Of a stretch of 64,000 nt of DNA, positions 50,444 through 58,654 are shown piece after piece. The position numbers and the translations under genes were made by a program. Position 1 is the stretch's first letter, and the number at the start of each line of letters is the position of its first letter. The DNA is taken from NCBI RefSeq assembly GCF_030412785.1, contig NZ_CP125296.1:2108001-2172000 (forward strand), read 5' to 3'. The notes under the pieces were generated by a model that had not been told where the DNA came from, made no database searches, and was given only the letters and a program-made list of their open reading frames with translations. Origin of the DNA: Paraburkholderia sabiae. Its GTDB lineage: Bacteria > Pseudomonadota > Gammaproteobacteria > Burkholderiales > Burkholderiaceae.

Positions 50444-50726
50444 ACGCTTGTGCGCATGGCTGCGGATCGCCAGCGGCCGAATTCTGTGGAAACAGCGGCT
50501 GCGAGATATTGTCAGCGCTCGAAGTTTTTCGCCACGCGAGTCCACATTGCGCGTAGTATGAATTCCATCGCCTGATGCTCGCGCGTTCCTGGGAACACCC
50601 GATTCATTCGGCTTGGTTGCGCTGCGGAGGCGAGCCGGGTTCATCACAGGGACGTTAGCGTCCTGCATACGGTTGCCGTCGGCCTCCTTCATCCTGCCGC
50701 ATTCGCGCGGCGACACGGAGGTATCT

Positions 50727-51011
50727 GTGGCAGACAGTTTCCATCTGTACAAGGGACTCGAAGTCTATCCGCTTGTGTACCCGCACGTGGCCACGCGCCC
50801 CGGTTTTGCTCACGACTATGGGCAGGGCTTCGACGCGGCGGTCCGTATCAGGGAGCCCCATAGCGACAGCGCCAAGGCTCGAAGCCGTGTCTTCCGGCTG
50901 CCCGGCGAAAGGCCGTTCATGAGCACAGGCGAGGCGAGACGTGCGTCGACGGCCTATGCGGAGCTGCTGATCGATGCCAACGAGTCCGGCAACATCTGGG
51001 ATGCTCAATAA
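50727..51011 (+). CDS. Small hypothetical protein, stress-cluster family
   Basis: A 94-residue protein started by GTG 50727, with GGAGG 7 nt upstream; the longer in-frame extension lacks a ribosome-binding site. It is rich in aromatic and charged residues and shows a beta-rich front (FDAAVRIRE, SRVFRLPGERPF) and a helical end (EARRASTAYAELLIDANESG). That layout, short beta-sheet then a helix after a conserved aromatic, resembles the proteins at 51563-51784 and 52873-53097. I do not know a function. Confidence 0.75.
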   Translation: MADSFHLYKGLEVYPLVYPHVATRPGFAHDYGQGFDAAVRIREPHSDSAKARSRVFRLPGERPFMSTGEARRASTAYAELLIDANESGNIWDAQ

Positions 51012-51232
51012 CAGCTTGTCGTCAACGGCTGCGAGCCTCGCTGTCCGGACAAGCACTTCATCATGCGCGACTGCGGACGTATCCCGTAACCGCGCGCTGC
51101 AACCGGTATTTGCCCCGGGGATTAGACACATCCTCGCGCAAACCTTTGGTCGATTCGTTATCTGGCCGGAAATCAAGGCCTGACGCCGGTTTTCCAAAGG
51201 CTCCCTTCGAACTACTGATGTCCTGAGGCTGC

Positions 51233-51784
51233 ATGCCTGAACTGGAAGATCTGATCTCGCAGCATCGCAATCTGGAGACCGAGATAGCATCCCGGGAACG
51301 TGAACTGAGCACGTGCCGACTGTTAATCGACGAACGGATGACGCTGGGCACAGAAACCGTGCCGAAAAATGACTCGCTCAGTTTCCTCGAAGCGCAGTTG
51401 CGCGAGTGTCGGCACCGCCGCGAGCGGCTGCAAGCGGCAATAGTGCGCAAGGCAGCCACGCGCTTCGTCCGCAGCGAATCGCGGCTGTCCACGACACGGA
51501 GCCGAGTCCCGTGTCCAACACGCAAATCCGTCGTCCCACGCGGAAAGGGAAAGGAGAAGCAGATGCATGCTGGCGCATTTCACATCGATTCCACGCCGCG
51601 TCGGGCTGACGGGGAATATATCGCTCACGCGAGGATCAGTCGCACCGACGACGATGGGCGCGAGTATGACGTTCATCTGAGCGGCGATCTGGCCGGCTTC
51701 AACGAGCGCGAGGACGCCATGAAGTTTGCCGCGGACTGGGCAGACGAATGGCTGACCAGACATTGCGCGGTAAAGACCAGCTAA
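51233..51784 (+). CDS. Coiled-coil reading frame running in frame into a small protein
   Basis: A 183-residue frame. Residues 1-75 are strongly helical and charged (LISQHRNLETEIASRERELS, FLEAQLRECRHRRERLQAAI), predicted coiled coil; 76-110 are basic and disordered; 111-183 are the small protein described at 51563. There is no stop between them, so the product may be one fusion, or the downstream part may be made alone from its own ribosome-binding site. The start ATG 51233 has only a weak upstream site (CTGAGG). Confidence 0.5.
   Translation: MPELEDLISQHRNLETEIASRERELSTCRLLIDERMTLGTETVPKNDSLSFLEAQLRECRHRRERLQAAIVRKAATRFVRSESRLSTTRSRVPCPTRKSVVPRGKGKEKQMHAGAFHIDSTPRRADGEYIAHARISRTDDDGREYDVHLSGDLAGFNEREDAMKFAADWADEWLTRHCAVKTS
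51563..51784 (+). CDS. Small hypothetical protein, stress-cluster family (internal start)
   Basis: A 73-residue protein beginning at ATG 51563 with AGGAG 8 nt upstream, inside and in frame with the longer coiled-coil reading frame. It contains the pattern ADGEYIAHARISRTDDDGRE then AMKFAADWADEWL. The same plan, beta hairpin with a DGR turn and a final helix A..WA..W, is seen in the 74-residue protein at 52873-53097, where the end reads STEWARNWVDTRG. Function unknown. Confidence 0.6.
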   Translation: MHAGAFHIDSTPRRADGEYIAHARISRTDDDGREYDVHLSGDLAGFNEREDAMKFAADWADEWLTRHCAVKTS

Positions 51785-52116
51785 CGCTTTCCGCCCTTCA
51801 GCGGCTTGTCAAAATGCTAACTACCGAAGCGCTCGTGACGCTGGCCAGATATCTCGCACTCTCGCTCGATACGGGCGGTAGCGTCATCATGATGCAGAAA
51901 TGCGATGACCTGTGCGCGGTGTACATCGGGGATGCGAAAAAGGACCAGGGACACTGGAACTACCATGGTGCAATTTCGTCGCCACTCGCCGGCGATATTC
52001 TCGATTTGACCCGGTCGGGCCCGAATCGGGTCGAAATTGACGGGCATAAATACCGATTCATTCGAAGCGCGACCCACTTCGAAGACAGAGGAGCAACCGT
52101 CTTTTCTCCTCGCTAA
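51748..52116 (+). CDS. Hypothetical protein
   Basis: A 122-residue frame whose ATG at 51748 overlaps the end of the preceding gene by 37 bp in another frame; ATG 51814 (100 residues) is an alternative. The N-terminal half is helical and hydrophobic-amphipathic (ALQRLVKMLTTEALVTLARY), the C-terminal half beta-rich (CDDLCAVYIGD, RVEIDGHKYRFIRSATHFED). I do not recognise it. Overlap and same orientation suggest translation coupled to the small-protein gene upstream. Confidence 0.6.
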   Translation: MADQTLRGKDQLTLSALQRLVKMLTTEALVTLARYLALSLDTGGSVIMMQKCDDLCAVYIGDAKKDQGHWNYHGAISSPLAGDILDLTRSGPNRVEIDGHKYRFIRSATHFEDRGATVFSPR

Positions 52117-52227
52117 AAGGCGAACGGGCTAGAACAAGCATGACGCTCACGGCATCATGATGTGCGAACGCCGGTCTTTTGTTCGCGAGCGGCACATATG
52201 CGAACTCAACCGGCGCCCTGACCCCGA

Positions 52228-52440
52228 TCAGTAGCGCTTCTTCGGCGGCAACGACCGTTTGATCTGCTTGCGCAGGCGTGCCACTGCAGCCGCCTTTTTG
52301 CGCTTACGTTCTGTGGTCGGTTTTTCATAGGCTGTCCGGGAACGAAGTTCCGGAATCAGGCCTGTGCGCTCGATCGCACGACGGAAACGGCGCAACGCAA
52401 CTTCTACGGGCTCGTCGGGTTTCAGAATTACAGTAGTCAC
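52228..52440 (-). CDS. rpsU: 30S ribosomal protein S21
   Basis: A 70-residue basic protein identical in plan to bacterial S21: [20 protein letters not shown] at the start, [21 protein letters not shown] in the middle (here shown in overlapping parts) and a lysine-rich end LPPKKRY. S21 helps the 30S subunit select mRNAs at initiation. The start is GTG 52440 with GGGGA upstream. It is not next to dnaG or yqeY homologues, so it is probably an additional copy; its neighbours are a cold-shock gene and small proteins, suggesting a stress or cold-responsive S21. Confidence 0.96.
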   Translation of the reverse strand: MTTVILKPDEPVEVALRRFRRAIERTGLIPELRSRTAYEKPTTERKRKKAAAVARLRKQIKRSLPPKKRY

Positions 52441-52872
52441 TATTTCCCCAGGTTGAGATCCGCCAGCAATGGCGAATCGTGATGTGGATGTGCAAGCAGC
52501 GTCGTGGCGCAGTGGTCGCGTATCGCCCTGTCATTGACCGCGAAATGCGGCTCCCTGCGTTGCGGCACTGCTTTGCTCATCCTTATGTCGGAATTGATTC
52601 GCGTACGGGGCCGCCCTCGCGTCCCTGAAGTCATGAACATCGCCAGGTACGGGCGACGGATTAGCTACGCGAGGGAATTGGTCGGACGCGACGGCTCGCA
52701 TTACCGAACGGTCCGGCGAACACTGTTATCGCTGGACTATCAATCAAAGGAAGATTCGCGACTAACCAACACGGGTCTTTTCGGTGCTGTGCGAAGCGAA
52801 CTATTCCTGCATTGTAACCGAAGCCCGCTATCTACCCGCCACGATAGGCGGGACGAGAAGGAAGCGATGTCT
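52441..52872. other. Region between rpsU and the 74-residue protein gene
   Basis: About 430 bp without a convincing gene. A 66-residue minus-strand frame ends exactly at the rpsU start (TAGTG overlap) and a 171-residue plus-strand frame crosses into the next gene; neither has family likeness. CCCGCC (52835-52840) and GGCGGG (52847-52852) form a short hairpin just past the stop of the 52873-53097 gene and may terminate it. Confidence 0.4.
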
Positions 52873-53097
52873 TCAACCGCGCGTGTCGACCCAGTTGCGT
52901 GCCCACTCGGTCGAGTGCTGCAACGCTTGCTCTTCGCTCTTGAAGTAATCGAGCGAATAGAAGCAGTATCGGCCGTCGGCGCGCTCACCGTCGATGAGTT
53001 CGAGCAACAGGTTGGATGAAAAGCTGCCATCGGGCAAACGATGCGCCGAGGATTGGACGGCATAGCCGTTGTAATGTTGAATTTGCTTGTTGTGCAT
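52873..53097 (-). CDS. Small hypothetical protein, stress-cluster family
   Basis: A 74-residue protein from ATG 53097. It has a beta-rich front (GYAVQSSAHRLPDGSFSSNL, DGRYCFYSLDYF) and a C-terminal helix EEQALQHSTEWARNWVD. The leader is very AT-rich (upstream 20 nt are almost all A and T) with no Shine-Dalgarno sequence, and TATCAT lies about 10 nt before the ATG, so the mRNA could be almost leaderless. It is similar in plan to the proteins at 50727 and 51563. It lies 280 bp from the cold-shock gene on the same strand. Confidence 0.75.
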   Translation of the reverse strand: MHNKQIQHYNGYAVQSSAHRLPDGSFSSNLLLELIDGERADGRYCFYSLDYFKSEEQALQHSTEWARNWVDTRG

Positions 53098-53339
53098 TTT
53101 AATTTTAATGATATTTTGGCGCGCACATGCCGTGCGAAGAGTGCACGGGCGCGCTGATTCAAAGCCATTCGAGCCGAATTCTTCAGCAATCGAAAAGCGA
53201 AAAAGGGCGTTGAAGCCTGAGGGGGAGAATGAGATGCAACGAGGCGTATGGCGCCGGCACGCTGCTGAATAAACAGATGCCAATCAGGAATGATCGCGCC
53301 AACTGAGGGAGACGAAGCTCCGCGAGGGTGTCGCTGCAA

Positions 53340-53365
53340 CCCGGCATCCATCGCAGGAGGCCGGG
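53340..53365 (-). terminator. Hairpin downstream of the cold-shock gene
   Basis: CCCGGC (53340-53345) and GCCGGG (53360-53365) form a 6-bp GC-only stem about 10 bp beyond the stop codon of the cold-shock gene. The loop is 14 nt and there is no T-run, so it is a weak candidate. Confidence 0.35.
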
Positions 53366-53375
53366 CTCTTCAACT

Positions 53376-53579
53376 TTACAGCGGCTTGATGTTAGCCGCT
53401 TGCAGTCCCTTCGGGCCCTGCTTCGTTTCGAAGCTCACCTTCTGGTTTTCAGCCAGCGTCTTGAAGCCTTCGCTCCTGATTTCGGAGAAGTGAGCGAACA
53501 GGTCGTCACCGCCCTTGTCCGGGGTGATGAAGCCAAAGCCTTTGCTGTCGTTGAACCACTTAACGGTACCGGTTTCCAT
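53376..53579 (-). CDS. Cold-shock protein, CspA family
   Basis: A 67-residue OB-fold single-stranded nucleic-acid-binding protein: [18 protein letters not shown] contains RNP1 (KGFGFI, residues 13-18), and [10 protein letters not shown] contains RNP2. It acts as an RNA chaperone in cold or general stress. The ATG follows AGGA. A promoter about 140 bp upstream gives a long 5' leader, as in cspA mRNAs. Burkholderiaceae carry several paralogues, so the exact symbol is left open. Confidence 0.97.
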   Translation of the reverse strand: METGTVKWFNDSKGFGFITPDKGGDDLFAHFSEIRSEGFKTLAENQKVSFETKQGPKGLQAANIKPL

Positions 53580-53718
53580 GAAGAATCCTTGAGGAAAAAA
53601 TACGAAAATTTGCTCGGTGAAAGAGCGCGTGAAGCTTCAAGGAGGGAGTGGACAACGAATACCGCGGAGGAGCGATCAATTGATGAACAGCAATCGAACT
53701 TCTTGAACTTCGGAGCGA

Positions 53719-53747
53719 ACAGTACGCGTCGGATGGACCAGCGTCAA
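53719..53747 (-). promoter_or_regulatory. Candidate promoter of the cold-shock gene
   Basis: On the minus strand TTGACG (53747-53742), a 17-bp spacer and TACTGT (53724-53719) form a sigma-70-like promoter. Transcription from about 53712 would give a 5' leader of some 130 nt before the ATG at 53579, the length expected for temperature-responsive csp leaders. Confidence 0.5.
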
Positions 53748-53875
53748 CACTTATCTTGTAACTTTTTCACCAGGCCGCCCGCTCTGCATGCGAAGGCGAT
53801 GCGGCCCTACGTTGCTGTGGCCCCTTGTCATCCATCCAACGCCTCGCTATGCACGATGGTTGCCTGGCGCGAATC

Positions 53876-54919
53876 TCACCTCGGCGCCATCACCCGGAGC
53901 ACCGGACGGCCATCGACATTCTTGAGCGGAAAGTAGGCACGATGCGTCGATGGGTCGACGGCAACCACATGTGCGTTGGGACCGACGCTGCCTTCACCCC
54001 TCTTCGATACGCTCGACGTGCCGATCTCGAACATCGAGACGATTCCTGCTTCCCCTGCGACATACAGCGTGTTCGATCCGGAATCGAATGCCAGCACATC
54101 GGGGGCATCGCCGACGTCGAACGACTGAACGACCTGCCTCTTGAGCAGGTTCACTTCCAGAAGCTTCGCGTTGTCTTCGCAGGCGATGAATGCGAGGTGG
54201 TATTGCGGAACGACATAGAGACCGTGATTGCCCTTTGCGCCCGGCAAATCGATCTGCGCGACGATCGCATCGTTCGCAGGGTCGATCTCGACGAGCTTTC
54301 TTCGCGACTGCGCGTTGACGAAGATATGCCGCGACGCGGCGTCGTACTGCGTGTTGCCGATCGTGCCGCCCACCTCGATCGTGCCCGTGCGACGGTTGGA
54401 TTGCGTGTCGATCACGGTGACGGTCCCGCCCGTCTCATCCGATACATAGAGCTTTCTGGTCTCGGGTGCGTAAGCCATGCCATCCGGATACACCCCGCCC
54501 GGCATGCGAGCGGTGATTTTCAGCGTGTTCTCGTCGATGGCGACGACTTCGTTCGTGCCTGTCGCCGACGCGTACACACGCGAGAGTCCTGGCACGACGA
54601 GCACACCATGCACTTCGGAGACGTTGCCGATGCGCCCAACGACGCGCGACGCTTGCGTGTCGTACACGATGACTTCGCTGTCGCCCAGATGCGCGATAAA
54701 CAGCAGATGCCGGTCGGGATCAAAACTTTCATAGTCGAGCCGCGTCGCGCGGCCGGGTAACGGAATGTCGGCGACGTGCGTCAACGGCAATTCCGCGGCG
54801 GCGGACTTGGGGGCCGCATTCGTATCGTGGTGGACGACGAGTGCGGCAATCGCAAGACTCATGTGCATGACGAACATCGTCACAACGTGTCGCCGATCGA
54901 TGCGGATGCGCTTGTTCAT
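53876..54919 (-). CDS. YncE-like secreted beta-propeller protein
   Basis: A 347-residue protein with an N-terminal signal/anchor (about 10-36) and then seven YVTN-type repeats, each of about 40 residues, e.g. VIVYDTQASRVVGRIGNVSE, LYVSDETGGTVTVIDTQSN and LYVAGEAGIVSMFEIGTSS. This is the seven-bladed propeller of YncE and PQQ-associated propellers. The protein is probably periplasmic; E. coli YncE binds single-stranded DNA, but the role of most members is unknown. It is divergent from the GH114 lipoprotein gene. Confidence 0.9.
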   Translation of the reverse strand: MNKRIRIDRRHVVTMFVMHMSLAIAALVVHHDTNAAPKSAAAELPLTHVADIPLPGRATRLDYESFDPDRHLLFIAHLGDSEVIVYDTQASRVVGRIGNVSEVHGVLVVPGLSRVYASATGTNEVVAIDENTLKITARMPGGVYPDGMAYAPETRKLYVSDETGGTVTVIDTQSNRRTGTIEVGGTIGNTQYDAASRHIFVNAQSRRKLVEIDPANDAIVAQIDLPGAKGNHGLYVVPQYHLAFIACEDNAKLLEVNLLKRQVVQSFDVGDAPDVLAFDSGSNTLYVAGEAGIVSMFEIGTSSVSKRGEGSVGPNAHVVAVDPSTHRAYFPLKNVDGRPVLRVMAPR

Positions 54920-55150
54920 GATGAGTCGTGGAATGAAAACACGCTATACGCCTCTGCTACAGCAAGCTTCCTGCCTGAAATGAAGCGGCATGTCACTTCT
55001 ATATGCAATGCGTTCGCAAATCCGTTTGCAACGTAACAAACCAATGCGATCATCCCGGCCACTCGCTTTGACGTCGGAAGCTCGCACAGTGTCATCGAAA
55101 AGACACGCCATGTGCCGACACATCAATCAGCCCGTGAGAAAGGAAATCAT

Positions 55151-56056
55151 TTGCTAATCAGGAAATCGGGTTGGACTGCGAAGCAGTCGTCGTTTGTATC
55201 GGCAGCGTTGTTGTTGACCTTTGCAGCTTTGATTCAGGGCTGCGGCGGTTCAGGTTCGGATGGCTCGACAGAGGCAAGCGCATCGGCGACGGGCACGACC
55301 GCAACAACCACGCCCGCGACGGTTTCCAATGCGGCTCAATGGAAGCCGGTCGCGTCGGACACATGGCAATGGCAGCTTCGTGGAACGATCAACACATCGT
55401 ATGCTGTGGCCATCTACGACATCGATCTTTTCGATGTCGATGCGTCCGCCATCGCAGCGCTGAAGCGCGCGGGACATAAGGTAGTGTGCTATTTTTCCGC
55501 GGGCAGTTCGGAAGACTGGCGCCCCGATTACGCGACGTTTCGTGCAGCGGATATGGGTAACGCGCTGTCGGGATGGACGGGCGAAAAGTGGCTCGACGTG
55601 CGGTCTTCAAATGTCCGCGCGGTGATGTCCAACCGACTCGACCTCGCTGTTTCGAAGGGTTGCGACGGAGTGGAACCTGACAACGTCGACGGGTACGTGA
55701 ATTCGACGGGTTTTCCGTTGACTGCACAAGACCAGATCGACTTCAACACATTCATCGCGCAACAGGCGCATGTCAGAAACCTGGCCGTCGCGCTCAAGAA
55801 CGACGTCGACCAGATCGCCGCGCTTGAGCATTCATTCGATTTCGCAGTCAACGAACAGTGTCACGAGAAAAGCGAGTGCGGTGACTATTTCATGTTCACG
55901 TCCGATAACAAGCCGGTACTGAATGCCGAGTATGCGAGTCAATATCACGACCCCGCGGCACAAGCTGCTTTGTGTCAGGCGTCGCGCAACGCAAACCTCC
56001 GCACGTTAGTGCTCGCAGCCGGACTCGACGACAGCTATCGATTCTCTTGCGACTGA
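55151..56056 (+). CDS. GH114-like endo-alpha-1,4-polygalactosaminidase lipoprotein
   Basis: A 301-residue lipoprotein. The N-terminus has a basic start, a hydrophobic stretch and the lipobox LIQGC, followed by a Gly/Ser/Thr-rich linker (to about residue 55). The rest is a TIM-barrel of the GH114/TM1410 family: WQWQLRGTINTSYAVAIYDI, KVVCYFSAGSSEDWRPDY and GCDGVEPDNVDGY, whose acidic residues form the likely active site. Family members cleave galactosamine-rich polysaccharides, e.g. in biofilm matrix. The TTG at 55151 is used because AAGGA lies just upstream; GTG 55112 is possible. The protein is probably held on the outer membrane. Confidence 0.88.
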   Translation: MLIRKSGWTAKQSSFVSAALLLTFAALIQGCGGSGSDGSTEASASATGTTATTTPATVSNAAQWKPVASDTWQWQLRGTINTSYAVAIYDIDLFDVDASAIAALKRAGHKVVCYFSAGSSEDWRPDYATFRAADMGNALSGWTGEKWLDVRSSNVRAVMSNRLDLAVSKGCDGVEPDNVDGYVNSTGFPLTAQDQIDFNTFIAQQAHVRNLAVALKNDVDQIAALEHSFDFAVNEQCHEKSECGDYFMFTSDNKPVLNAEYASQYHDPAAQAALCQASRNANLRTLVLAAGLDDSYRFSCD

Positions 56057-56099
56057 CTGGCAGCAGCGACAATCCTCAACTGACGCCCAATCTGCGTCA

Positions 56100-57509
56100 T
56101 CACCGATACCGATCAATGATCTCGAACAATCGCTGACACGATGTGGCGAGGTGCTGTTCAGGCGCCGTAGCAACCCCGAGCAAAAGACCACTCAAAGTCC
56201 AGGACGGATTCGCGAACCACACCGACAACGGCGATGGCGCTATGCCGACGGTCATCGCTTCACGAACGATCCGCACGTCGGGTGCAGCGTCGGGAAGTCG
56301 GAGAAGTACAGCGAGGCCAGCGTTCACCCACTCCGCGTCGCGCATTCGCAACTGCTCGCAGAGCGCGTCACGCTGGGCGGAATATATACGCTTGAGCCGA
56401 CGCACGCGCCGGATGAAATGGCCGTCACGCATGAATTGAGCCGTGGCGAGTTGAATGACGGGCGATGGCGCGGGAGCAAGCGTTGCGGCGACCTCGGCGA
56501 ATGCGTTGGCCAGTTCGGTTGGCGCCACGACGAATCCAAGCCGCAGCGCCGGACTAACAGTCTTGCTGAAAGAACCAATGTGGATGACCCGTTTGCCCTC
56601 ACCCAACGACGCCATGGCAGGTGCCGGCCTGCCTTCCAGTTGTAGCTCGCCGAGGTAATCGTCTTCGATGATCCAGGCATCGTTCGAAGCTGCCCACTCG
56701 AGCAGTTGAAGACGTCGCCTCAACGACAGAGTCGAGCCCAGCGGCGCCTGTTGACCCGGCGTCAGGACAGCTAACGCAGCGTCCGGGGCCTTCTCGATAC
56801 CGTAGTCGACATCGATACCGTCCGCATCCACCGGTATCGGCACGATGTTCAAACGAGCGAGCTCCAGTCCTTTCCGCGTGACCATGAAACCGGGCTCTTC
56901 CATCCAGACCTTCTTGCCGTCCAGACCTAACACTCGCAATGCCAGGCCCAAGCCGGAACTGTATCCCGCAGTGACGAACACCTGCTCAGGATGGCAGTGG
57001 AAATTTCTGGCGATGGAGAGATTGCCCGCGATCTCTCGGCGCAATTCGAACTCACCCCTTGGATCGGGATAGAGCAGCGACGATAAACTTCCCGTTTTCA
57101 GCAGATTGGAAGAGCGCGCCCGTGAAAAGAGATTCTCCGGTAGCCCTTCGAACGCCGGAATGCCCAGCTGAAAGATCGCCGGCCCGGCGTTCATCTCCTC
57201 ATACGCCCGCATGAACGCTCCGAGCCGCGGCGCTTTGGGTTGCGTCGCCACCACGCGGAGCCGCGGGGCCACACGCGTGCCCCCTGCGCCGAATGTTTCG
57301 ATCATCTGTGCGTCGGACAACCGTTCATATGCCGCTTGAACCGTTCCGCGCGCCACGCCGAGTTGCGCGGCCAGGTCCTGCCACGAGGGCAACCGGGTGC
57401 CGGAAGCGAGCACGCCTGTCTCTATGGCCCGACTGATGCTCTCGCGAATCTGCTCCGCCAGGGAAAGCTTCGCTGTCCGGTCGAGCTGAATCTGCAGGTC
57501 CGAGTTCAT
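56100..57509 (-). CDS. MocR family regulator (PdxR-like)
   Basis: A 469-residue GntR-aminotransferase fusion. The wHTH spans about 10-80 (LASGTRLPSWQDLAAQLGVA, then RGTVQAAYERLSDA); the aminotransferase domain about 110-465 has PLP lysine K316 in HIGSFSKTVSPALRLGFVVA and D283/D284 near the pyridine nitrogen. ATG 57509 was chosen as the start of the canonical HTH. It is divergent from the azoreductase gene, and the gap contains repeated TCGCACCATCG elements. It probably controls that gene and perhaps the whole downstream detoxification run. Confidence 0.93.
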   Translation of the reverse strand: MNSDLQIQLDRTAKLSLAEQIRESISRAIETGVLASGTRLPSWQDLAAQLGVARGTVQAAYERLSDAQMIETFGAGGTRVAPRLRVVATQPKAPRLGAFMRAYEEMNAGPAIFQLGIPAFEGLPENLFSRARSSNLLKTGSLSSLLYPDPRGEFELRREIAGNLSIARNFHCHPEQVFVTAGYSSGLGLALRVLGLDGKKVWMEEPGFMVTRKGLELARLNIVPIPVDADGIDVDYGIEKAPDAALAVLTPGQQAPLGSTLSLRRRLQLLEWAASNDAWIIEDDYLGELQLEGRPAPAMASLGEGKRVIHIGSFSKTVSPALRLGFVVAPTELANAFAEVAATLAPAPSPVIQLATAQFMRDGHFIRRVRRLKRIYSAQRDALCEQLRMRDAEWVNAGLAVLLRLPDAAPDVRIVREAMTVGIAPSPLSVWFANPSWTLSGLLLGVATAPEQHLATSCQRLFEIIDRYR

Positions 57510-57551
57510 GTTCTTGGTACACACAAAAGTGGGTGATCTTGGTTCTTCTGT

Positions 57552-57587
57552 TCGCACCATCGATGGTACAGAATAATCGCACCATCG
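57552..57587. promoter_or_regulatory. Repeated and palindromic element between MocR and azoR
   Basis: TCGCACCATCG occurs at 57552-57562 and again at 57577-57587, 25 bp apart as a direct repeat. The first copy is also part of a perfect 12-bp palindrome ACCATCGATGGT (57556-57567). Mixed direct and inverted half-sites are characteristic of MocR operators such as those of PdxR and GabR. Both lie about 45-80 bp before the MocR start and about 100-135 bp before azoR. Confidence 0.6.
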
Positions 57588-57687
57588 TTGATATAAACGT
57601 AAGGCCAACGCTGAGCTGGCTGGCCATGATCGTTCGAACTCGATGCCGCCACTGCCTCTGTGAAGTGATGCGGCCGGAGAAAGAGGA

Positions 57688-58338
57688 ATGAATATCCTGC
57701 ATATCGATTGCAGCCCGCGACGCGAGTCGCATAGTCGACAGCTGTCGGCCGCGATCGTCGCGAAGCTTCTCACAATCCTCCCCGACGCGCATATTCATCG
57801 CCGGGACTTGGGATATGAACCGATACCTCATGCCGGAGCCGACTATGCCGACGCGCTGTCGACGCCCGCGTCGCTCGCCGCGGCTGGGCGGTCTGCCGAC
57901 GCGGTGCTTCTGGCCGAGCAACTCATAGAAGAGGTCGAGCGCTCCGATGTCATCGTCATCGGAACGCCGATGAACAACTTCACGGTCCCGTCCGTGCTGA
58001 AGGCATGGATCGATCAGATCCTCCGTGTCGGCCGCACGATGCAGTCGACACCGAGCGGCAAGGTCGGCATGCTTCGGGACCGTCCTGTGTTCGTCGGGAT
58101 CGCTTCGGGTGGTGTGTTCACGGGCGATCGAGCCAATCAGCCCGATTTTCTGACGCCCTATCTTCGCGCTGCACTCGGCTGCATCGGTCTCGATACGATC
58201 CATTATCTGCCGTTGCAGGGCACAGCCTTCATCGATGATGCTCGTGCAGCCGAACTTCGTCGCTCGCTCATCGCGATGATCGAACCGGCGATGATAAAGA
58301 CTACTACCTTAAAGAAGGATCCGATACCAACCAGTTGA
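57688..58338 (+). CDS. azoR: FMN-dependent NADH-azoreductase
   Basis: A 216-residue flavodoxin-fold reductase. MNILHIDCSPRRESHSRQLS supplies the FMN phosphate loop, GTPMNNFTVPSVLKAWIDQI is the AzoR family motif, and FVGIASGGVF the loop facing the isoalloxazine. AzoR reduces azo dyes and quinones by two-electron steps with NADH. The usual length is about 200; here a 16-residue tail from Met at 58291 (reading MIKTTTLKKDPIPTS) does not look like AzoR but like the N-terminus of the AhpD-like protein at 61340. GAGGA precedes the ATG. Confidence 0.93.
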   Translation: MNILHIDCSPRRESHSRQLSAAIVAKLLTILPDAHIHRRDLGYEPIPHAGADYADALSTPASLAAAGRSADAVLLAEQLIEEVERSDVIVIGTPMNNFTVPSVLKAWIDQILRVGRTMQSTPSGKVGMLRDRPVFVGIASGGVFTGDRANQPDFLTPYLRAALGCIGLDTIHYLPLQGTAFIDDARAAELRRSLIAMIEPAMIKTTTLKKDPIPTS

Positions 58339-58356
58339 TACGAGCGATGCCCGACC

Positions 58357-58641
58357 ATGCAAAACGAACGTTCGCCCTTGCACATCTCGATCGTGGAAAA
58401 GCTGTCGTCGACGACGATCAGCATCCGCTGGAGCGATCCCTGTCTGGGTCATTACGCGAATCAGCTATGGGGCATCGGTCTCGCGCGCGCGGATGCTGTC
58501 TGCGTGCTGTCCGGCAAGCCGATACGTCGCGGGGATTCGGTATTTCGTCCGCGCGTCTATCGATCGCAAGTGCCCGTCAATCGTCATCGGATGATTCTCG
58601 CTTCCGCAGTGTCGGGCTTTCTCCCGCGACCATCACGTTAA
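58357..58641 (+). CDS. DUF3331 domain protein
   Basis: A 94-residue protein of the Burkholderiaceae-typical DUF3331 family: TISIRWSDPCLGHYANQLWG, then RADAVCVLSGKPIRRGDSVF. The C49/SG loop followed by a basic RGD-like turn (not an RGD signal) is the recurring family pattern. Function unknown. It lies 18 bp after azoR and 13 bp before the SDR gene, so it is part of the same transcription unit. Confidence 0.85.
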   Translation: MQNERSPLHISIVEKLSSTTISIRWSDPCLGHYANQLWGIGLARADAVCVLSGKPIRRGDSVFRPRVYRSQVPVNRHRMILASAVSGFLPRPSR

Positions 58642-58654
58642 AAGGTATTAAGGT

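Noticed and set aside
52440..52640. A 66-residue frame overlapping the rpsU start codon as TAGTG
   Set aside because: The overlap is suggestive of coupling, but the sequence is featureless and the frame probably reflects the rpsU leader.
52504..53019. A 171-codon plus-strand frame between rpsU and the 74-residue gene
   Set aside because: No family likeness, no ribosome-binding site, and it runs antisense through the better supported 52873-53097 gene.
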